From Linepithema humile (taxonomy: Eukaryota > Arthropoda > Insecta > Hymenoptera > Formicidae), in contig NC_090134.1 of the NCBI RefSeq assembly GCF_040581485.1, positions 20,855,698-20,919,697 on the forward strand: a stretch of 64,000 nucleotides of DNA, given 5' to 3'. Position 1 is the stretch's first letter, and each line of letters begins with the position of its first letter. Below are positions 51,201-61,000 of this stretch, piece by piece. Made by a program: the position numbers and the translations under genes. The notes below the pieces were generated by a model. The model was not told where the DNA came from, did no database searches, and saw only the letters and a program-made list of their open reading frames with translations.

Positions 51201-52300
51201 CCATTTTATTTTATTCGGATAATTGTAACTTTAGAAAATCACGATTCAGACTCATGTGTGTTCAATAATATTTCAATATCTTCAAACAGAAATATGTGTA
51301 AATTCAGTAGAGTAAAAAATAATACAAATGTTATTGCAGGATTCTAAATATTACTTTACGTCTTCACGAAGTTTCATATGCGCTCTCACAGCGCAAATTG
51401 TGATTCATATCAGAGTATGTGAAAATTGCATCGTCCGCTGCAAATCGTCATGAAAAACCGAGTAACATCAAGCTCGTAAGCTAAAATGAGAAAGTATTAC
51501 TCAAGAAAACCCACAAAATATGTATACGCTTTTACGTCTTGTTGTCAGAATATGTATAGCATACTAAATTTTATATAATATTATGTCAAAATATTATATA
51601 ATTTTATTTTTCCTCACCATTTATAAAACACGCACATACAATCTGATCTAAAAAGATTCATACACTTATTTCAATATTAATCGATACTTCTTATTAATGT
51701 AAGTAAACAGCCATATGCATGTATTTCTTACTATGAAACTCGAAATATTCTCACCTGTACATACGAAATACACACAATAAATAGCAAATAAAAAATAAAT
51801 AAAAAAAAAACGGTGGTATCTTCTCACCACACCTAAAAGAAAAACTTTTTCGAAAGAAAAACACCGACGTTACACGTGTCGAAGAAGTTTCGCAACACAA
51901 AGTATCGATTGCAAACTCATCTTATCAAGTGGAGAACTATAGCGGTCGTAAAAGGATATGAAGCAACCTGGCCCGAATGTTGAATGCCTTTGGCGTCCGC
52001 TTAAAAGTTTGAAAACCTTTCTTCAGCGTGTTTTCTCGATCTTGATAAAATTTTTATCGCAATTATATAGAACTTCATCATTTTTTCATTCTTGTTATAT
52101 ATACGCTATTTGTTATATTTATACAAAATTAGTTATATTACATATACAATGTACATATAATAACATAAGTAATCAACGTTTATGAAATATTTTTGTGATT
52201 TAAAAAATATCATGTTATAATGTGCAAACCAATGGGATTTCGACTGCAGCAAAACTCTGTTGAAAGCATAGCCAAAATTTTAGAAAACAATGCCCTCTTA
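45300..52300. other. Long stretch without a supported gene
   Basis: No Kunitz exon or other recognisable domain. It holds GC-richer CpG-containing blocks (about 46.8-48.0 kb and 50.7-51.0 kb) within AT-rich sequence, and a short direct repeat of AACGCA/AACGTA units near 46940-46970. The open frame at 45852-46058 (minus) has no family I can name. The stretch separates the minus-strand array from the inverted gene M. Confidence 0.4.
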
Positions 52301-52327
52301 CAGCCATATCGCGTACAATACAGTTAT

Positions 52328-52570
52328 GATATTCGTGACTTATCTATCACGTAATTGGCTGATTATTGCGCATGCTATTTACATTTAATGTAAACAGAAT
52401 TTCGACATCAACACAGAATCAATCGCAATCTTACATGCTTTTGCCTCTCACCGTCAAGAAACGACAACGTTTTTCGAGACCGATCTGCTTGGACATACTT
52501 ATACGACGAGACGAAAAACAGCTATATCAACTCGATTCTGACTTGAGGACAAGAGAGCTATCTGTATTTG
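52328..52570 (+). promoter_or_regulatory. U element of gene M (plus strand)
   Basis: Conserved block in inverted orientation: GATATTCGTGACTTATC and TTGCGCATGC at the 5' side, TTATACGACGAGACGAAAA in the middle, and a TTTG/GTAAGT donor at 52571. Keeping the same place and strand relative to an inverted gene shows that U belongs to the gene unit. Confidence 0.65.
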
Positions 52571-53231
52571 GTAAGTTCCTCTTATGCAATTTTATAGTTA
52601 ATAAATTCAATTTTACTCTCCAACGTTAAATTAATTTTGCTTTTTTTTATATTTGCAAATTAATAAATTAGCGATATTGTTTGTCTTTTATTCGATATTG
52701 ATCTACACGCTAGAAACATGCGTTAAGTCGCGTTTATCACCAATGACATAAAAAGTTTCAAATTTTAAAATAATTTCATCGACAAATTCCGTTACGTCGC
52801 CAAGAATAGGTAATAAAGTACCACGACAACAACAATGTTCTTGAGCGGTTTTGACGCTAATTGTAAGTTTCAAGTAGGTCGCTCAGTCAGAGAGATATTA
52901 AACGATAAAATGATTTAAAATCGAAACACTATTTAATTTGAACAGATTTTTCTAAACCTTTTAATACAATTATATCTTGCCTTTTGTGAACTGATTTTCG
53001 CGAAATTACTTTTGTAATGGCGAAGCGATTATTTCAATATATAAGTAAAATATAAAATCGTATTGTACTTTAACAATTTTTTATTTGTAATATAAGCTAA
53101 GCTTAAAGCTGTGTATATAATTTCAGATCTTTGCACGTGTCATTATTTTCGAAAAGATTTTTCAAATATTACACGTCGAAAAAACGCAACTGCTACAAAT
53201 TGAATCATCATACGCTTTCATACGCATAAAA

Positions 53232-53796
53232 ATGAATCTTAAAACATGGTTGTTACTTGTCCTTCTTACCGTATTTTTACCGGTCATTCTCAACATATTA
53301 ATACATAAAACAGTAGCAGAAAGGCTGCTATATACGCCTGCACCTAAACCTAAACCAGATAGTAAGTACATTTTTGTTACACACTGAACGCAATAATCTT
53401 TTATCACATTTACTATCGCAATATCTTTAATACTACTTGAACAATAAAATTCTTTAAAAATGTATATATGTACATTTTATTGTCACGCACAGCTGGATGT
53501 TGGCGAAAAAAAATTTTAACTGTCAATTTAGTTTTGTCACAATCAGACATTATAGATATTTTATTGTGTATAAATAATTTAATATGCTTTGCATTTGCTT
53601 TGCAGTTTGCTATTTGGAACTGGATAAGGGTCCTTGTAATATCTTAGAACAGAGATCGTGGCATAACCCAAAAACAGGAAACTGCGAATATTTTGCATAT
53701 GGAGGTTGTAAAGGAAATAAGAATAATTTTATCAGTATAGAGGAATGTATATATAATTGTGAACCTGACTATAATGAGCCTATAGCACTTGAATAG
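53232..53796 (+). CDS. Secreted Kunitz/BPTI protein M, inverted member (P1 Asn)
   Basis: Exons 53232-53361 and 53606-53796 (phase-1 intron, GTAAGT donor, TTTGCAG acceptor) give 106 residues. A long hydrophobic signal segment (MNLKTWLLLVLLTVFLPVIL) precedes a short Pro/Lys linker (TPAPKPKPD). Six cysteines at classical spacing: CYLELDKGPCNIL, YFAYGGCKGNKNNF, CIYNCEPD, with an acidic tail. It keeps the canonical GPC, but P1 is Asn, uncommon for a tight-binding inhibitor. It is the only intact member on the plus strand. A TATATAA sequence lies about 115 bases upstream of the ATG, and a U element further upstream. Confidence 0.92.
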
Positions 53797-54089
53797 TATT
53801 ATATATTTTTTTTACATAAAATAATATTAATCTTTATATAAAAATATCAAATCAAAGCCTCTATGAAGATAGTTGTGCAAATATAAAATCGGGCACTCTC
53901 AAATGTGAAGAAATAAGAAGAGTAGTTCTCACAATTTAATTTTTTTCATACTGTTCTGGACATAATATTATTTATTATCAGTTAACAATATCACAATATA
54001 TAATAATTTTAATAAAGAATGATCAATGCTTATATTTGATTTATAATTCGGATATAGTTTACAAAAAAACCTACATTGAAAAAATTTAA

Positions 54090-54210
54090 TATGAATCAAA
54101 TTTATTCAATGGCAGCATGCCAATTTTGTTTATATATGGCGATTGTAGTAAAAATGTAAGTAATTTTAAAACCATAGTAAAATGCAAAAAGCAATGTGTA
54201 TATTATACTT
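54090..54210 (+). pseudogene. Half Kunitz exon relic N (psiN)
   Basis: An open frame just after a TAA gives a peptide with YGDCSKNVSNFKTIVKCKKQ, then C, matching the Cys4-Cys5-Cys6 half of a Kunitz domain at the right spacing (12 and 3). The first half is gone or unrecognisable, and the Cys3 region is replaced. No signal exon lies between it and gene M. The shared 3' motif follows at 54308-54321. It is probably a dead duplicate of M, or much less likely an alternative last exon of M. Confidence 0.75.
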
Positions 54211-54307
54211 TACATTATATATACTCCGTTGATATTTTATACGTAAAAATTTTAAATATCTTCTGTGAGATTCTAAAACATGTGTAAAGGTATTTTATTT
54301 TTATATC

Positions 54308-54321
54308 TGACTGTAATAAAA
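54308..54321 (+). terminator. Shared 3' motif with poly(A) signal
   Basis: TGACTGTAATAAAA, the same motif found after the stop codons of minus-strand genes (for example 33583-33596 for G and 40760-40773 for J, with Y at the variable site). It includes AATAAA and confirms that the adjacent relic came from a cluster gene. Confidence 0.6.
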
Positions 54322-56934
54322 TCAAATGCGTGAATATATACAAATAGGAATGTGAAAATTTATTATTTTTTTCTTCCTCGTTATGTACTATTTTTGTAAT
54401 ATGTATATAAATTATTTAATCACATTAAAATATGCATGTGATAACTTGAACCACAAATAATAAATTCTGATATATTTTTGCGATTTCAAAAATATTGCGA
54501 TTTTTTATTGATTTATTGCAATTTTATTATTATCATATTACCGTATACTATCACATATACAATGAGTCTACACTTATGTTTAATCGTTTTTAAAAATTAA
54601 CAGAAAAGAGATAAGAATCATAACACAAATATCAAAGTGCGGACAATTCACGCGACATCCTTGAAATTCTTATTAGAGTCAATTATCCACAGCGTTATAA
54701 ACGCTGTAAACGCCCAAGGAACATCACTGCCGCACCCATTTTCACTTCGCTGTACGTCAACGTCGTGCAAAATGTGGATAACGAGGCGATCTTGTAAATC
54801 TCGTCTTGGCAGTCTCGAAATTAATTGTATCGAGTACTGTATTATACTCTAGAGAAAGCTTGGCGGGTAAATATGTATAAAAAATCTAAGAAGAAAGTTT
54901 AGGAGTAATAATATAAATAATTTTCTCCAAACCAATTAATGTTTTACAATTAAATAAATAAATAATTTCATACTTATTATTCCTCATTCATATTGTAATA
55001 ATACACTCTGATAATTGTGTACTAATTAACATTCATACCGATTTGTAAATTTTATTTCTTATGAATATCATTATGATAATTCTCTTAATAACCATTTCGA
55101 AAGAAAGGTAAGTGGCTTGCTCCTGGTGAAGCAAACATACGTATAAACTCCCAATTTTCTGGCCAATATCAGCGTTTTTAAAATCGTTCACAGTGCAAAC
55201 AATCAAAGCTGACTTGATGCATATGCAATCAACGAGGCGATACGGAAGGCGATTGGAATATCTAGTCGTTCTGTTTGATCGTATAAAGCCTTGTCAAGAT
55301 ATTAAAAGTAAATAATACTAGTATGGCTCAGAAATTTTTTCTAATTCCATTCATCAATCTTGTTTACCATTCGTTTCACTGCAGTCAACGCATCAAAGCT
55401 GACGAAAGGTCTTTTTAACTGGAACTCTCTGATTCTTAATTACTTTCGCACACGCTCGATCCAGATATTACTGGTTTTAATAAAGTTTTATGAAATTTAA
55501 CAAGATATCATTTTTCATACCTTTTGAGAGTTTGACGTATAAAGCTGTAAACGCTATCATAAAAACGAAAATATTCCCACGGATTAAACACTTCATCTCG
55601 TTTCTTGTGTAATATTTTCTCATGTCATACAAGTGGAATTACTATTAATGCTCTTAAGTCTCGTTCAGTAAAGGAATCAAGAAATCCATAGGTATGTACA
55701 TAGATTTATTATATACAAGTTTTAAAATCTGCGAAATAACTCAAAACGGCGAATAATTCACATTTTTTGTTAATTGAGTGCGGTTTTGAATTGAAATTTT
55801 TAGTCAAATAGAAAAATATTTTGAAAAATGGTTGCAAAATACTAGAAATTAAAATTACACCGCATCTCTCTGATATGAATTTCTGTCGCACACCTCTCGG
55901 TAATCCACAAAATGCACCGCAATGTTGGTCGGTTGAATGTAGTACATGCTTTTTAACCACATTTGCATTTTATATCACGTACAATTTTACTATTGCGCGA
56001 ATATTGAACATTGCTCTTTACAAAATTGACTTTGTTTGCGATAATACAAAAGTATGCAATTTGCTTAATGAAGTAATTAATTCTCGCTCAATAAAAACGG
56101 CCAATTTTTAAAATTTGTTCAATTAAATATAATTAAAAATTATTTTGACAAATTATTAAACGTAAATCGCCAAAAGTAATAAAAAAGTTATTGAAACATA
56201 TAGCTATTTTTGATTAAAATATTATTTTGTAGATGCAGCAAATATATATAATCATTTATTAACTTTCTTGTTCAAATAATGTTTTTAATATAACATTATA
56301 CACAAGCAGATATTTTTATATGTTGAAAATAGAGGAAAAATCAACTTTGAACAGATACACGAGCAATAATATTTTTTTTCCCCCAAAAAAAGGCTTTGAA
56401 GTGGCATGATTAAATTGATTTTCATAAAGATAACATTTTGCCACGCTGAGTATGGCGTTTTATGAAATTAATATTTTATGACAGATTAAAGCGGTATGCA
56501 TAGAATAGAGCATACGAGCTGGAGCCGTAGATTTACGTAATCGCATGCTTCAATCACTTCCAGCCGATTAGCGGATCAATATTAATTGGATAAATACAAA
56601 TAATGGAATACAACTTATATATGCAACAGAGATATGTGCGCATATTAAATAATTTTTACGCATTAAATTATTTTGTATCAAATATTCTTACATATGCAAA
56701 TAATGAAATTTTAATCTTTTAAGTTGTAATTAACATCGCAATTAGAGAACACGGCAAGTTTAAAGTAATCATTGTTATGCAGATAAATGCTTGCGGAGAC
56801 GATTAAAAATTCATGATTCTTTTTTCGACAATCACGGAATAATCTGAAGAACGGATCGCAGTTTGCAAAGGGAAAGTAATACAGAGAGTTTTCCCGGAAA
56901 GTGAGACACGCAACGGAAGGAAGAAGAAGGAAAT

Positions 56935-56966
<32 letters not shown>

Positions 56967-57010
56967 AGGGGAAAGAGAGAGAAGGGGAAAGAGAGAGAAG
57001 GGAAGAGAGT
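56935..57010. repeat. (GA)n microsatellite
   Basis: GAGA-rich purine tract with GGGGAA interruptions. The Ser/Leu-rich frames on the minus strand over this site are repeat translations. Confidence 0.9.
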
Positions 57011-57699
57011 GAGAAAATGCCAGAGGTCTGCCACACAGTTCTCATTATCGTGGACCATTTTAATCTTCACCGGTGGCGAGAGTTATAAACAGAGCTGGTG
57101 AGCGAGCGAGCAAAGAAATGAAATGAAAGAATAAATTATTTGCCAGAACTGTTTGCGCTCGAAGCTTTAGTTTTACTCTCCGTAAATCATAATTAGTGTC
57201 GTATAACGAGTGAAAATTGCCCTATTATGAATGCCGTGCTCTGTTAAAGCTGCCAGGCTTGTCTTACACTGGTGTCTTCCTTCTATTATACAGAGTTTAC
57301 CTTAAGTACGAAAGAAATTATTGCGCCTCAAGAATGTTAAAACACTTATCCAATGTTCATTTAAGCTGGCATAATTATTTTTAGAATCGCGCTACAGCGA
57401 ATAGAATCTATTTGGAGATCAAAGTAACGATAGAGGCGATAAACTTTTACGCGAGTGGACAATTGCGAAGGCCTGCAACATGAAGATAAGGAAGAAAGGT
57501 AACGGTCTTTATACATGTTATTCCATTCAATATGCTTCCAAATAAATTACTGAGAAACCGTGCAACCTATTAGGAATAACCTGTCTACGCGCTCGGCGCG
57601 CATTCTCACGTAATCGGGGACTAATAAATACATCGTACGCTGCTGAGAAGTTTATGTTCGTGAATTTACTGCTATAGTCAAGCTTTGTATATATATATA

Positions 57700-58088
57700 C
57701 ACTAGCGGATCTTGATGTCGATAATAGGGGGGGTTTTGATCTGCTTTAATGCATTTTTTACCAAGACTAGAACAATACAGGCGCGCGCTACGCGCGCGCA
57801 CTTATTACAGTAATTTAATAATTAAAAAATCTAAATATTTTAATAAATTTTTTTAATTTTAAATAACCGTCAAAATAACCTTCGCTCTGAATCTATCAAA
57901 CTATCAGAATAATCGCAATAACCAATCAGCGTCGCCGAAAAGCATCAACAATACTTCCGATACATTCGAGTATCGATCTTTCATGTCTTTTTAAAGAGTG
58001 GATTCTTGAAACGGATCCAGCAAAATTGATTTTTTTTTAACTTGGAAGAGGGGGGGGGGTTTAACCCCCCCCCCAGGATCCGCTAGTG
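57700..58088. mobile_element. Inverted-repeat element (MITE), larger relative of the one at 32704
   Basis: 389 bases, CACTAGCGGATC at the left and GGATCCGCTAGTG at the right, with TA on both sides. Sub-terminal parts match 32704-32852 (a TTAATGCATTTTTTACCAAG block and a GAAACGGATC block). The interior holds a GC palindrome (57781-57799) and a G-run/C-run hairpin (about 58047-58073). No transposase frame. Confidence 0.85.
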
Positions 58089-61000
58089 TATATATATATA
58101 TGTCTCTCAATTATGATCAATTAGCGCGGTAAAGATTTTATTCCATTTCGCTACTTTTATCTTCTCATTGTCGAGAACAAAACGTTTCTTATATTTTAAT
58201 GTTAATAAGAAAAGTATGTATTGTGTTGTATGCAAGAATTATTTAGCACTCAATGTACAAATCTTACTGCAATAATTATTTATGTCCATGTGTTATAGAT
58301 TTAATTTCAGGATTACTGTCATCAATACGATAATCCTTGCAATTCAATTCAATGGTGCAATTAGTCAAGCTCTATAATCCGTCTTCTTTCATTATTCTAA
58401 CCGCGATATTCAAAATATTCGCGCAAACTATACGACATACCGACAAAAAATTGATCTGAATTGCAAAGCAACTCCCGTTTCATCAGAGCAATATGTAGAT
58501 TCAAAAGGATTAGCTAGCTTCCTCTTAATCCTAACATAACACACTCGTGTTATCTCTCGCTCGAGTCTACATTGCAATTTTTAACGCCGCAATATGATTG
58601 AGTCGCGCACGTTAAACAACGACACTGAGAAAATTCCAAACTATTAAATGGCAGCTCATTTTCGAGCAGTACAAAATTAGATTTGATTTACGCTCTTGGG
58701 ACGACCGTATTTCATTTTAGAGTGGTTTTATATTCACCCTGCAGCGCGACGAAAAAAATCAATTTACCTAGAAACGAGAAAGTTGGAAACGAGCTTAGGC
58801 GTCCGTTGGGAAGATGGAAAAAAAGTAAAGAGATGAACATCATCGTTTTCATTTTTTTTTCCACGTTTAACCCCAAGATTAATTGCCGCAGAAAACTTTC
58901 CTGTTTTCTTTTCTATACATTTTCATAGCATCTCGATACATATCACTTCGCACCGTTTAGCTCTCTCTAATGCAAATTTCGCGATATATCGTACAAGATA
59001 TCGTACGGTACAGAATTCAATATCGCACGAACCATGCATACGTGCAGCATAACTGCACGCCTGATGACTTTAGTTATAAAATTACAATAAAAGCGTAGCA
59101 AATTACCGAGAAAGCAAATGATACTGCAGTAGGATCAGGGGAATCGATGCCGTTATTCGAACGACCACCCGCAAACCATGACGACGTGTTGGTACAGTAA
59201 CATTAACGACGAACACACGCGCGGCCGAGAGTCTCCTTGAGACCAAGGTGTGTGACGAAACCGATGAATCGTCGTGCACGCGAGGCCGCGGTCAAGAAAT
59301 TCAGCCATTGGAATAGTCCCGCGTAATGGTCTGTGTTTGTATACTAAGCTGTCGACAATATGCTACCATGAAATCGATTCGAGACCTATCCGTTCATATT
59401 TGACGCGTTTTGCGAAGAAGGTGACATATCGAGTTTGTGAAAAGTCTTGCTAATGTCCTTCGGCAAAAATAATTCTATCCTAAACTTAATTAATATCTTT
59501 TGATACTTTTAAGTCAATTACATTTACTTCAATTCGTATTTTCGACAGAGCGAACTAATACTACATAGCTTCATGAATTACTTCCTATTGAAGCGATGAA
59601 TAATATAGCGCACAAATGTATTACAATATTACACAATAATTCGATATTGACGATCAGTAAACAGTATAATAATAAATACATATAATAATAAGTACATACA
59701 CGAGAGTAGCTCGATAATTCACTGCACAGTTCCGATAAGAAAATAAAAGAAGATGAACGTCATCTGTTTCGAGTTTTTCGATAGCTTCACGCCGATTTTC
59801 GCGACTCTCATAAAGCATCACGGCGAGGACCGTTTTCCTTGGAAGTCACTTGTACAATAAACTCGGGTTCATCGTTCGAACGACCGCGTGCAGACCAGAC
59901 GCGTATTACGGCCTCAATGACGAACGGAATGACGGCGGAATTCGCGGTCTGAGAAGCCGCCGCGAATAACAGGGAAGCACTTTCGGTCGGCACCGTTGTA
60001 CGGTTGCGTGGTGCGCGAAGTCATCAGTGGCGGCATTGCAAGCTTGATTAGGGACAAAACACGGCGTCACGGCAGCCGCCACACCATTACGATCCGTTAC
60101 ACACTCGCGTGTGCATGAACGGTCGCGCGCATACATGCTATTGTTAATTGTACAGTGAAAACGCACGGAATAATGTGTGTATAAAGTGACGACGAGTTTT
60201 TCAGACTTTTCCCGATTCTCCCGTGCTATGCAAATGAATTTTATTGTCGACTTATTCTCGACATTTTGCGACTCAAGATGCAGGTACAAAAGGAGCCGCG
60301 CGCGCGTAAGATCCCTTTCGCGTAAAATATTTCACTCGTTCCGCCAGCTTGCGACAAGTACGCTCACAAATTTTCACTTCAATAGGCATGTTGAAGATGA
60401 TGGGACAATGCCGGCGATCGAGAGACACTTGCTATGCTGCGCGGAGTGTTGCAGGAACATAATTGGATCAGGTACTTGCTATGCGTCATAAATAATGTCT
60501 AGGGGCGGTGGATTGTAATTTCGGTCAAGAATTAATTACCGGGCGATCGTGTGGACACAGCTTAAGCACCCGATCGCGTGTGCATGATAGTTGTGGCGTG
60601 ACTCTACGCGTGTCGAATTTAGGGAAACTAAAGCAAGACACGCATGTAATTTAAAAAGATTGGACGAGACTGAAATGAGTGAAATGAAAAAACAGAAAAA
60701 GTTGTTTTGTCGAAATTACGTTTCTGATGAATTCCAATATCTATTATCTCAAAACGAATCTAGAGTAATATAAAAATCTCATTTTTGCGTTATACATCGA
60801 AATAAATAGATTCCTCTTGTAAATTTTTCAGAAACTGATATTCGAAGAATTACTCAATAAATGAGTGCATAATTCGTATTTGTCTTGATCGTAAATTACT
60901 AAATTAAAGTAAATTATACGATCATTTGTCGATTCCCTCCCAAAAAATGTCCTACTTTATCGCGAGACAAGTTTCGCTCGGCGATTTCATTGCATAAATT

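Noticed and set aside
56711..57070. Ser/Leu-rich frames on the minus strand
   Set aside because: They are translations of the GA microsatellite.
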